DNA of 64,000 bases. It comes from JAPOUP01 sp026708635 (GTDB lineage: Bacteria > Pseudomonadota > Alphaproteobacteria > Rhodobacterales > Rhodobacteraceae). Below are positions 53,018 through 60,851 of the stretch, piece after piece. How positions within the stretch are numbered: position 1 is the stretch's first letter; every line of letters starts with the position of its first letter. Both the position numbers and the translations under genes were made by a program. The notes below the pieces were generated by a model. It saw only the letters and a list, made by a program, of their open reading frames with translations, made no database searches and was not told the origin of the DNA. Location of the stretch: positions 868,001 through 932,000 of the forward strand of contig OZ241336.1 of NCBI GenBank assembly GCA_965200115.1, in the 5' to 3' direction.

Positions 53018-54262
53018 ATGGTTATGAGTAAGAAAAATGCGGACACCAAAGCAGACGTAGAAGCGGACATCGGCGAAGACCGCGGTGAAGCCATTGGCCT
53101 GATGGAGCCAATGATGATCGCCGAAGAGACCCCGCAGCGCACGGCGCTGACCGACCTTGCGATTGATCTTGCAGCACGCTCGGCGGGGTTTCGGCGCAGC
53201 CTTCCTGACGGCGTAACCCGGGCGCTCGCTGATCTCGTCCGGGCGATGAACTGCTACTACAGCAACCTAATCGAGGGCCATGACACGCACCCGGCCGATA
53301 TCGAGCGCGCGCTCAAAAGCGATTATAGCGAGGACCCTGAAAGGCGAAACCTGCAGATCGAAGCACGTGCGCATATTGCCGTTCAGCAATGGATCGATGA
53401 TGGCGGGCTGGATGGCCGTGCCGTATCGCCGGGCGGCATCAGTGAGATCCACCGCCGCTTTGGCGAACTGCTCACCGAAGAGCTGCTCAGCGCGACCAAT
53501 CCGGATACCGGTGAGACGATCATCATGGTCCCGGGCGAATGGCGCCAGCATGATGTGAAGGTTGGTCGTCACATCGCAGTCAGTTCCGGGGCCGTGCCCC
53601 GGTTCCTCGAACGGTTCGAGCAAGCCTATAGCGCAGGCGGCAAGACAGCGGCGATCCTGGCTACGGCGGCAGCGCATCATCGCCTGCTCTGGATTCACCC
53701 GTTCCTGGACGGCAATGGCCGGGTCGCGCGGTTGATGTCCTACGCCATGCTGCGCGAAATACTGGATACAGGTGGCATCTGGTCGATCGCCCGAGGTCTC
53801 GCGCGCGATGTCGAAGAATACAAAACCCGCCTTGCGACGTGTGATGAACCGCGCCGCTGTGATCTCGATGGCCGCGGCACACTGAGCCAGGATGCACTGG
53901 TAAGTTTCACGCGCTTCTTCCTGAAGACCTGCATTGATCAGGTGAAGTTTATGGAAGAGCTGGTACAGCCAGAGCGTCTGCGGGACCGGATACTGATCTG
54001 GTGCGAAGAAGAAGTTCGCGGCGGTCGCCTGCCACAAAAATCAGGCCAGATTCTCGAAGCCGTTCTGTTCCGAGGCGACCTACCGCGACGCGATGTCGCC
54101 GCCCTGCTGGGCGCAACTGACCGTCATGCCCGGCGCATCACATCAGTCCTGCTGGAGCGCGAAGTGATCGCCTCTGATGGCACCCGCGCGCCGCTACGCC
54201 TCAACTTCCCGGCCGCACTCGCACCGCGCTGGATGCCGGGGCTGTTCCCGGAGAAAATCTAG
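53018..54262 (+). CDS. Fic-domain protein (class II, predicted AMPylase)
   Basis: Fic proteins transfer AMP or other nucleotide parts to target hydroxyls. The 414-residue protein has the catalytic loop HPFLDGNGRVARL near residues 227-239 and, N-terminal to it, the inhibitory helix motif in YYSNLIEGHD near residues 83-92, matching (S/T)xxxE(G/N) of class II Fic enzymes. The C-terminal part (residues ~345-400) looks like a winged helix (RRDVAALLGATDRHARRIT). Such proteins are often horizontally transferred and stand alone, as here. A start at 53024 is also possible. Neighbouring sequence on both sides is mobile or decayed. Confidence 0.92.
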   Translation: MVMSKKNADTKADVEADIGEDRGEAIGLMEPMMIAEETPQRTALTDLAIDLAARSAGFRRSLPDGVTRALADLVRAMNCYYSNLIEGHDTHPADIERALKSDYSEDPERRNLQIEARAHIAVQQWIDDGGLDGRAVSPGGISEIHRRFGELLTEELLSATNPDTGETIIMVPGEWRQHDVKVGRHIAVSSGAVPRFLERFEQAYSAGGKTAAILATAAAHHRLLWIHPFLDGNGRVARLMSYAMLREILDTGGIWSIARGLARDVEEYKTRLATCDEPRRCDLDGRGTLSQDALVSFTRFFLKTCIDQVKFMEELVQPERLRDRILIWCEEEVRGGRLPQKSGQILEAVLFRGDLPRRDVAALLGATDRHARRITSVLLEREVIASDGTRAPLRLNFPAALAPRWMPGLFPEKI

Positions 54263-54574
54263 AAGCACGAGACCCCCGATGAGCTTTGTCTATCCGGAAC
54301 CGCCTGGAGACGCTGTTGTGCCTGCCGAACCGCTCGGGGATGTCGCGCCACGAAGAGGCGGTTGTCCGCCGCCGTGCCACCGGGATCAGACTTCCGGCCC
54401 GGCAGCGTGTACCCGGTCCGCGCCCACATCTCGTCGGTCAGCACCGTTCTGTCTGCATTCATCGTTCTGCTCGCTCATGTCATTGTTGCCTGTCGTGCCG
54501 TCGTTCCGGCGGTTATTGGGGCCAAAAATGGCATCAAGCCGAGCGATTCGCAAGATGAATGTCAACGGGCCCTA
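54262..54574 (-). mobile_element. IS5-family element remnant (left end and transposase N-terminus)
   Basis: Reading on the minus strand from 54574, a terminal inverted repeat is followed by an ATG at 54462 and a frame MNADRTVLTDEMWAR, then DPGGTAADNRLFV, the N-terminus of an IS5-group transposase. The frame then breaks: a small internal deletion joins it, in another frame, to WRDIPERFGRHNSVSRRFR, a later conserved block. The element ends abruptly at the stop of the Fic gene. It cannot encode a working transposase. Confidence 0.75.
54542..54574 (-). repeat. IS terminal inverted repeat, copy A
   Basis: Read from 54574 leftwards the sequence begins TAGGGCCCGTTGACATTCAT and continues CTTGCGAATCGCT. 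It matches copy B at 55753-55785 with two mismatches in 33 bases. The outer end faces right, toward the SDR gene. Confidence 0.8.
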
Positions 54575-54608
54575 GTATCGAGGGAGCACATCTGTCTCCT
54601 CCCGAAGC

Positions 54609-55337
54609 CTAGATATCGAGCGCATGAGGGAGGATTGTAATGTCCCGGATGACAATGACACGCCGTCGCGACAACATGAACAACACACAGGCAGCAATCT
54701 CCTCAGCCTCCATTAGTGCTTTCGATGCAATTGCGTCATCCATTTTTTCCTGCGTCCAGTCGTCAAGAAGTGCAGTAATGACCGGTCCGGGAAGTACCGC
54801 GCCCATGCGCACGCCATGTGGGATGAGCTGCCTGCGAGTAGAATGAACGAAGGCCTGTACCGCGTGTTTCGAAGCGGTATAGATCGGCTCCCATATCACG
54901 GGGATGACCCCTGCCACCGATGATGTTAAGATGACGTCGCCACTTTTCCTTTCGATCATGTGGGGCAGGACCGCGTGAACTGAGCGGAATGCCGAGTTGA
55001 CGTTCAGGTTCAGCATTCTGTCCCATGCGTCGGGATCACCCTCAGCAACGGCACCACCGACGTATGAGCCGGCATTGGCGTGAAAAATGTCTAAGGTTCC
55101 CGTGAATTCGAGGATGCGCGGCAGCATGGATGACACTGCCTTCCCGTCAAGGAGATCGAGCTGAAGCGAGTGTATACCGTCGCCCAGATCCTCTCGTATT
55201 TTATTCATTGCCTGAGCGTCACGGTCGATCAGCACCACCTGCGCACCGGCTTGATGGAGCGCCTTGGCGCAGGCTAGGCCGATGCCTGAAGCCGCCCCGG
55301 TGATTGCGGCAGTCTTGCCTAGGAAATCCTGTCCCAT
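54609..55337 (-). CDS. SDR family dehydrogenase (polyol dehydrogenase-like)
   Basis: This 242-residue SDR has TGAASGIG at residues 13-20, a variant HANAG in place of NNAG near residues 86-90, a catalytic Ser in TSSVAG and YTASK near residues 153-157. Asp in LIDRD after strand 2 points to NAD. The overall sequence resembles ribitol/arabitol-type dehydrogenases, and the upstream sugar-kinase remnant fits a polyol or sugar catabolic cluster. The pair lies between two IS ends and was probably moved or cut out of a larger operon. Confidence 0.85.
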   Translation of the reverse strand: MGQDFLGKTAAITGAASGIGLACAKALHQAGAQVVLIDRDAQAMNKIREDLGDGIHSLQLDLLDGKAVSSMLPRILEFTGTLDIFHANAGSYVGGAVAEGDPDAWDRMLNLNVNSAFRSVHAVLPHMIERKSGDVILTSSVAGVIPVIWEPIYTASKHAVQAFVHSTRRQLIPHGVRMGAVLPGPVITALLDDWTQEKMDDAIASKALMEAEEIAACVLFMLSRRRVIVIRDITILPHALDI

Positions 55338-55338
55338 C

Positions 55339-55752
55339 CTATCCTCCGCTGTGTTCTGGGGCCGACGTCTTGCCGTCTGTCAACGTCGCTAGCCATCCGG
55401 CGTTTGAAATGACGAAATCGGCGTTGCTTCCACGCGTGATCACCATCCGCCCATTTGGCAGGTCGTTTTCTTCCAGTTTCTGGCGAATATCGTCCTCAGT
55501 ATAGTCGTATCCCGCCCAACGGGCGCGCAGGCGAGCACGAAGTATAGATTCCGGTACGTCGAGGAATGCGGTCAGGTTGAAGTGATGACGAAGCGAGGAC
55601 CAGGGGATTTCATCCAGAAGGAGATAATTGCCCTCCACGATGATGATGTCCACCTCGCGGGGGATAATGCGCGCTGCGGCGCGGGCGATTTCGATATCTC
55701 GATCGAAGACCGGAAAGGCGACCTCTTCGGCTATGTTTTCCTTGAGCCGTGT
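55339..55752 (-). pseudogene. Sugar/nucleoside kinase (FrcK-like), 5' end removed at IS boundary
   Basis: The frame is open back to 55752, exactly where IS repeat copy B begins, and has no start codon there. The visible 137 residues match the C-terminal part of uridine-kinase/FrcK-like P-loop kinases: VDIIIVEGNYLLLDE, LTAFLDVPESILRARL and NDLPNGRMVI. The P-loop and N-terminal third are missing. The next gene, an SDR, starts one base after its stop. An internal ATG at 55653 exists but would not give a working kinase. Confidence 0.75.
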
Positions 55753-55785
55753 TAGGGTCCGTTGACATTCATCTTACGAATCGCT
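55753..55785 (+). repeat. IS terminal inverted repeat, copy B
   Basis: TAGGGTCCGTTGACATTCAT followed by CTTACGAATCGCT matches copy A (54574-54542) in opposite orientation. The outer end faces left, toward the kinase remnant. No IS body follows; the beta-helix gene begins immediately, and the last codons and stop (TAA at 55776-55774) of that gene lie inside this repeat. Confidence 0.8.
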
Positions 55786-56712
55786 GCTGACCTGCACACC
55801 GGTGCTCGCGGCCCGGACGGTGCCGCCCGTGAGACTGACGCTGACCGCGTCGTCAGCCGCCGCGTCGCCGCGGGCCAGGTCGAGGAAAATGCCCGTCGGA
55901 CCCGTCGTCGTGATGTCGCCGCCGGAGGTGACCGACACCGTGCCGTGACCGCTCGTCGCGTCGTTGCCCTGCCGGACGTAGATGCCGCTGTTCGCCGCCG
56001 TGATCGAGCCGGTGTGGTTGAGGGTGATCGGAGTGTCGCCCGTGGCCGTGCTGATCACGAAGATGCCGTCGAAACCGGCGGAAAGGATCGTGCCGGCGCT
56101 GTCGATCTGGATGGGGCCTCCCGGTCCGCCGCGGGAGACGAAGACGCCCGCGCCGCGGTTGCCGGTGCCCGACGTGTCGATTGTGGCTCCCCGCCCGATG
56201 TCGACGTCAATGGGGCCGGTGCCGGAATGGCTCAGCGACATGCCGCGTTGCGTCGCGTAGACGCTACCGCCGGTCATGTTGACGCGGAGGGGCTGGGTAT
56301 TGGTCCCGGCCTGGATGCCCGCCGAGAGGCCGGTGGTGCCGACGCGCGTGATGCTCTCGCCGGCCTTCTCGCCGATGGAGCCGCCGGACATATGGAAGGT
56401 GACGCTGCCGCCGCTGCTGGCGGGGCGGTGGTTGATATTGACGCCCGCGCCGTCGCCCGCCTTGACCGTGCCGCCCTTGATCACGACCCTGGACCGGCCG
56501 TTCGGATTGGCGCTGAAACTGCGCCCCATGTCGAAGTTGACGCCGGTGCCGGTGGCGTCCACCGTGCCCCCCTTGATCTCAACGGTCACGGGGTTCACGA
56601 CATCGCTCCGATCATCGCGGGCGGAAATGGCGGTCCCGCCGCTGATCGTGCCGCCCTCAAGGATCAGTTTGTTTCCCGCAGCTCCGCCAAGCAAATTCTG
56701 CGCGCCATCGCC
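55774..56712 (-). pseudogene. Beta-helix surface protein (autotransporter-passenger-like), truncated
   Basis: The frame has about 310 residues of imperfect beta-helix repeats rich in Gly, Thr and Asp, for example GGTISGGTAISARDD, VTVEIKGGTVDATGTGVNF and GGDITTTGPTGIFLD. This resembles autotransporter passenger or adhesin domains. The 3' end is cut by IS repeat copy B, which supplies the stop codon, so any C-terminal barrel is lost. Upstream of about 56712 the frame loses protein character, and no signal peptide or convincing start codon is found, so the 5' end may be missing too. Confidence 0.65.
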
Positions 56713-56884
56713 CTGGTGATGGAGGGGATCACGCGGGTCACCGCCAGGGAATGGGCGGTGCCGCGAAATCCGGGATTCCTGTCTGTGATCGCTTATTTGG
56801 TTTGGTGTGAAAAGGGGCGATCCGGAGACCGCCCCCGACGCGCCCGCCGGAGCGGACGCGGTGTCTGTTATGCGCGGAACGGTA

Positions 56885-58285
56885 TTATTCCGACGACTCG
56901 CTTTTCTTCTCGGTCCCGAACGCGCCGACCATGTGGCTTCCCTGATGTTGGGCCTCGAACGTACCCAGGGCATGGGTGGGGACTTTCGTCGCGGTTCCGC
57001 CATATAGATCGGCGGACCAAGCGTTTTCCAGTCCGTTGCCTTTTGTGCCGTCGCGGGTCCAGACGGTTGTAAGATCTGTGAGAGGCTCAGTATCTTCCGA
57101 ATATGTGACGGTAGCTGTGTGGTCTGCCAATAGACTGCTTTTCTTCAATTCAACAGACCACCCGGTCTTGTCCTTGCCGTCGGCGTCCTTGAAGTCCTTG
57201 ATCTCGCCGGACAGGGTATCAGTGGCCGCGAAAGTTGCCGTCAGGCTCGCCTTCGCGGTGAAGCTTCCGGCCTCACCCGGAATGGCGTACTTACCCGTGG
57301 CGTCGCCCTCGTACGTGGCCGAGCCGTCAGCACCTAACGGTGCCGACGTCTCATCAAGTCCGCCTCGGTCCGTGAACGCCCTGACATGGATCAGGGTTGG
57401 GGGCGAGGCGTCAGGATCGGCGGGTTCAACCCACCAGCCCCAACTGGCGTCGTCACCCGTAACGCGGTCTTTCGCGTTGCCCGGCTTGAACCGCCAGTTG
57501 ACTCCAAAGGGATTGCCGTTTTGCGATTCGCAACTTGCTACGCAGTAAAACGTGCCACTGACACCCATCCATTCGCCGTTAGTCGTGAAAACCCCTGCCC
57601 CGTCGTTGGGAATATCGTGCTCTATCGTCGTGGGGCCCGGGGCGAAAACAGAGGCTGTCGCCTCGGTTCTGGCCAATGTGCCAGCACCGTTACTGTTGGT
57701 TATTGAGTAGGAACCTTCCACATTGCCTGCGCCAACGCTATTTTCAGGGGTTCCGGGTCCGATAGCGGTACCGCTGAAGTCCAAGTCTTCGAACCTCGCA
57801 CCTTGCACCATGATCTTCTGATGGTGCTTTTCGCCTTCCTCGGCCTTGAAAGCGTCATAGTCGTAAGCGCTAGCTCGAGCATCGCCACTCTCAGTACCTG
57901 TATTGGCGAGAAGCCCCGCATAAAGCGCCGCCGCGTCAGCCTTGGCCTTTTCCGAGCTCACGTGGTCGGGATCGTCAACGCACATGGTCTTGGCGTCGTT
58001 CGGAATGCGGCCCTCTCCGCACTGTGCGCTCGTGATCCCCTCCGGGGGCGCGGTCGTTCTGGTGACGTTTGCCGGTAGGTTGTTGAGATCGGTAATCACA
58101 CAGTCAGTATCACCCGTGCAGGTGAAGGTCGTGTTGCCGATGATGAGCGGCTCCCCGGCCGGAATCGTCCAGCTGTTGCCGCCGCCGCCGCCCGTTCCCG
58201 GGCTGTCACTCCCCCCGCCGCAACCGGCAAGGGCGAGAGCGCCCGCCAGCGTTAGCGCGGGCATCAATAGTTTGGATATTCTCAT
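56885..58285 (-). CDS. Surface lipoprotein with Tbp-like barrel domain
   Basis: This 466-residue protein has a lipoprotein signal peptide with lipobox LAGC (mature Cys22) and a Gly-rich linker. Its C-terminus contains GTFEAQHQGSHMVGAFGTEK, the pattern of the beta-barrel domains in transferrin-binding-protein-B-like and factor-H-binding-like lipoproteins. An AAGGAAA site precedes the ATG. It lies 27 bases downstream of the porin gene and is probably cotranscribed. Its ligand is unknown; a host or nutrient binding role is possible. Confidence 0.8.
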   Translation of the reverse strand: MRISKLLMPALTLAGALALAGCGGGSDSPGTGGGGGNSWTIPAGEPLIIGNTTFTCTGDTDCVITDLNNLPANVTRTTAPPEGITSAQCGEGRIPNDAKTMCVDDPDHVSSEKAKADAAALYAGLLANTGTESGDARASAYDYDAFKAEEGEKHHQKIMVQGARFEDLDFSGTAIGPGTPENSVGAGNVEGSYSITNSNGAGTLARTEATASVFAPGPTTIEHDIPNDGAGVFTTNGEWMGVSGTFYCVASCESQNGNPFGVNWRFKPGNAKDRVTGDDASWGWWVEPADPDASPPTLIHVRAFTDRGGLDETSAPLGADGSATYEGDATGKYAIPGEAGSFTAKASLTATFAATDTLSGEIKDFKDADGKDKTGWSVELKKSSLLADHTATVTYSEDTEPLTDLTTVWTRDGTKGNGLENAWSADLYGGTATKVPTHALGTFEAQHQGSHMVGAFGTEKKSESSE

Positions 58286-58312
58286 ATCTGGTTTTCCTTT
58301 CGTGTCAGCCGA

Positions 58313-59533
58313 TCAGAACTTGAACTTCACGCCGAGCGACCAGCTGTTCTTGTCGCTTGAATCGTCGCGTCCGCCTCTCGCCGTGTCGCCGCCCGAGGCC
58401 AAGTTGTCGCCGTCTTCGACCGTCCAGTCATTTTCCGTTTCATCGCTTCCAACGCCGAACTGGAGTTCCGCGCCGCCGCCCAGGGCATAGGCCGCGCTGA
58501 AGCCGATTCCGCTGACGGTCTGTTCATGCACGGTGCGCCCGGTGGCGGCGTTCGTGCCGGTGAGAACGTTGTCATGCGTGTATTCAGTGGTCTTGGTTCC
58601 GACGTTCACGCCCAGCGAGATCGCGCCGACCGTGTAGCCGAGGCCAAGGCCCATGTGCATCGCTTCCATGTCCGCGGTCGCTGAAACGACGCGATTGGAG
58701 ACAGTGTTGCCCTCTCCTTCCATCACGCCCGCGTCGGCGACCAGCTTGATGCCGTCACCGCCGTTGCCGAAGTCAAGCGAAACGCTGCCGCCGACCGCCG
58801 TCAGGTCCATCGCGCCGTCCCAGAGATCAGCCGCGCCTTCGCCGAAACCGGCGATCTTGCGCTCGTCGCTCCCCGTCTGGAAGCCGAGGCCGAGGCCGAG
58901 GGTGCCGACGCCCATCGCCATTGAATACGTGCCTCCGAGGCCAAGGATCGGGTCATCTATGCCCTTGGTGTCCGGTTCGCCGTCCTTGTCATCGTCAATC
59001 TCAATGGAAGCCGCGACGCTGAAGCCGGAGCCGATGGCGCGGTTCCAGCGCAGGACCTGATCGTCGTGAGCGCCGTCAAGCCCGTCGTTTCCGCTCATGC
59101 CGTCATGCTCGTGGTTGTCGCCGATGGACCCCGGCCCCGCGCCCTTGGCGTCGGAGACCGCCCAGGCGATCGCGCCTCCGGTGTCTCCCATCTCAAGGGT
59201 GCCGAATCCCTCCGGCTGGCTGATGGTGAGGGTCACGCCGCCCGCCTCGTCATCGTCGGCGGTCGCGTGGTCAGCCACGCCGTCTTTCTCGTTGCGCACC
59301 TCGTCAAGGTCAATCGCGGCTTTCCACACAACCCCGGTGTCCATCACGCCGCTGGCCCTGAACTCGATGTCCATGTCCGTGTGGAACCGCGCGTCGTCGT
59401 CCTTGGACCCGGCGACGCCCATTTCGGCGTTGCCGCCTATGGCGAGGACCGGCTTTTCCATCATCGCGTCCTGGGCGAATGCCACGCCTGCGCCCATTCC
59501 AAGCGCGGTCGTGGCGAGAAGTACTTTTCTCAT
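58313..59533 (-). CDS. Outer-membrane porin (Rhodobacter type)
   Basis: The 406-residue precursor starts MRKVLLATTALGMGAGVAFA, a clear signal peptide, and ends in VKFKF with the C-terminal aromatic residue required for outer-membrane assembly. The body alternates amphipathic strands with acidic Gly/Asp-rich loops, for example DDDKDGEPD, as in Rhodobacter porins. A GGAG ten bases upstream selects the ATG at 59533 over the in-frame ATG at 59548. The many acidic loop residues suggest cation-rich or marine surroundings. Confidence 0.9.
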   Translation of the reverse strand: MRKVLLATTALGMGAGVAFAQDAMMEKPVLAIGGNAEMGVAGSKDDDARFHTDMDIEFRASGVMDTGVVWKAAIDLDEVRNEKDGVADHATADDDEAGGVTLTISQPEGFGTLEMGDTGGAIAWAVSDAKGAGPGSIGDNHEHDGMSGNDGLDGAHDDQVLRWNRAIGSGFSVAASIEIDDDKDGEPDTKGIDDPILGLGGTYSMAMGVGTLGLGLGFQTGSDERKIAGFGEGAADLWDGAMDLTAVGGSVSLDFGNGGDGIKLVADAGVMEGEGNTVSNRVVSATADMEAMHMGLGLGYTVGAISLGVNVGTKTTEYTHDNVLTGTNAATGRTVHEQTVSGIGFSAAYALGGGAELQFGVGSDETENDWTVEDGDNLASGGDTARGGRDDSSDKNSWSLGVKFKF

Positions 59534-59813
59534 AGCTGTTTTCTCCATTTGGTTTCGCGGGACTCCGTGGCCCCGCAGAGCCCGAATCTAGACGGAGGGA
59601 GATACTATTTAATGTACTGAAATTATTTTTTTATCAACATGTAGTTGTTTTGCAACATATTACGGATTTGCAACGAAAAGAGCCTGATCGGTTGCGTCTA
59701 AGTAACGAAACGGCGATCCTGCGTCCGTTTATGGCATGGGTCAAAAGAAGCCGTCGCGTTGGGTTCCGGCCGGTTCCCCGGAAAAATGAAATCGAAATGT
59801 CCCTTCGAGAAGC
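59534..59813. other. AT-rich porin upstream region
   Basis: This region is much AT-richer than the surrounding sequence and should hold the porin promoter and operators. It contains a tandem TTTGCAAC repeat (separate entry) and an A/T run at 59610-59640. I see no gene. Confidence 0.4.
59649..59674. repeat. Tandem TTTGCAAC boxes upstream of porin gene
   Basis: TTTGCAAC occurs at 59649-59656 and 59667-59674, spaced 18 bases apart, near two helical turns. The arrangement suggests cooperative binding of a regulator to the porin control region. Confidence 0.4.
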
Positions 59814-59841
59814 TTGACATCGCCTTTCTCCCGACTAAACA
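59814..59841 (+). promoter_or_regulatory. Promoter candidate for structured RNA element
   Basis: A perfect TTGACA (59814-59819) and TAAACA (59836-59841) are separated by 16 bases. The predicted start is within a few bases of the long stem beginning at 59850, which supports transcription of that element on the plus strand. Confidence 0.4.
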
Positions 59842-59847
59842 TGGTTC

Positions 59848-59994
59848 CCGCAACAAGTTCCAAACGACCCGCTATGCCGGGTCGCTCGCCAAATAAGCCT
59901 GACCCGGTGAAGGGGTTAGTCCCTGATCCTTGGCCAATAGGCGAGGCATTCCCCATCGTTTGGAACTGTTGCAACGGCCCGGCACCCGCCGGGC
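59848..59994 (+). ncRNA. Candidate structured RNA (long closing stem, inner hairpins)
   Basis: GCAACAAGTTCCAAACGA (59850-59867) can pair with TCGTTTGGAACTGTTGC (59956-59972), a stem of 17 pairs with one bulge. Inside it GACCCG/CGGGTC (59866-59871 with 59878-59883) and CTCGCC/GGCGAG (59885-59890 with 59940-59945) form further helices, and GGG/CCC pairs lie at 59912-59923. A GCCCGGC-ACCC-GCCGGGC hairpin at 59977-59994 follows and is succeeded by only two T residues. It could be a small RNA or the leader of the XRE gene that starts at 60014. I do not recognise a known RNA family. Confidence 0.45.
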
Positions 59995-60013
59995 TTGAGC
60001 GCGGGAAACGGGA

Positions 60014-60415
60014 ATGACTCGAAAAAAAGAAGACAATCTAACCGCCCTTTGGCTGTGGAAGTGGATCGCACGGGAACGCAAAAAACGGGAAATCGGCCGC
60101 ACCGAGTTCGCCCGCCGTCTCGGCATAAGAAGGGAAAGCCTGTACCGGATGGAAAAGGGGCTGACGGGTTCCAACGCGTCAACGCTGCTGGAAGCGTTGA
60201 ACCAGCTGGGAGCGCTGGGGGCCGTTGCCGAAATAGATTCAATGGACTGGCACGGAGTGATTCTGTCCCTGTCAAAAAATGAGACCAAGCGGTACGACGC
60301 CATAGCCAGGGACTCAGGGATTTCCCGGTCCCAAGCCATACGGCAACTCGCCGCCGAAGGGCTGTTCGCCAGGGGAACGGTTGACAGGGCGAACGGGCAG
60401 TCGGTGGTGGAATGA
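60014..60415 (+). CDS. XRE-family helix-turn-helix regulator
   Basis: This 133-residue protein has an N-terminal XRE-type HTH (residues ~20-60, RTEFARRLGIRRESLYRMEKG) and a C-terminal segment that looks like a second short helical unit (YDAIARDSGISRSQAIRQL). The start follows a GGGA. It is preceded by the structured element, and divergent from the porin operon more than 400 bases away, so it may control that operon; this is only positional. Targets are unknown. Confidence 0.8.
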   Translation: MTRKKEDNLTALWLWKWIARERKKREIGRTEFARRLGIRRESLYRMEKGLTGSNASTLLEALNQLGALGAVAEIDSMDWHGVILSLSKNETKRYDAIARDSGISRSQAIRQLAAEGLFARGTVDRANGQSVVE

Positions 60416-60851
60416 CTGCCCAAAAAGGACGCATCCGAGAACCGCTTCGCTGACGTTTGCGAAATCTGGCAGCATTTGACCGTTTCGCTGAGACCCGTGC
60501 CACAAACGGGGAAACGCCTACGGCCACGACGTAAACCGCAAGCGAAACGGACCCCGCGCGATCGTAATCCCGTCAGGTTCAAGCGCGACAGCGGGTGCGG
60601 GCAAACAGTTGCCCGCTACCGGAATCCGCCGCGATCATCCGCCGCCCGTATGTAGCTGGTTTGCACTCCTTCATATAGTACCGATTACGGAACCACCACG
60701 ACCTCCGTGGCCCAACCTGTTTCGGCATGCCCACGTCCAAATGTGAAAAGCGATGCGGGAAGCCCGCGCGCGGATCTCGGGAAACCGTCGAAAACGATCG
60801 ATTCCACCCTTGATTCAATGCATGGATATCCGGCAGTGGGACGGAGGAAAA
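60416..60851. other. Intergenic region before hrpB
   Basis: This is a 436-base stretch without recognised gene. Open frames here are antisense-like. The hrpB ribosome binding site is at its right end. Confidence 0.4.

Noticed and set aside
53267..54037. A 256-residue minus-strand frame opposite the Fic gene
   Set aside because: It is a shadow of the Fic gene, which has intact motifs on the plus strand.
54575..55752. Segment between IS repeats as a simple transposon
   Set aside because: The outer ends of the repeats point toward each other, so the segment is not bounded as a transposon would be; it lies outside both elements.
59741..59974. A 77-residue minus-strand frame upstream of the porin gene
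   Set aside because: It coincides with the structured element, whose base pairing explains the sequence better; there is no ribosome binding site.
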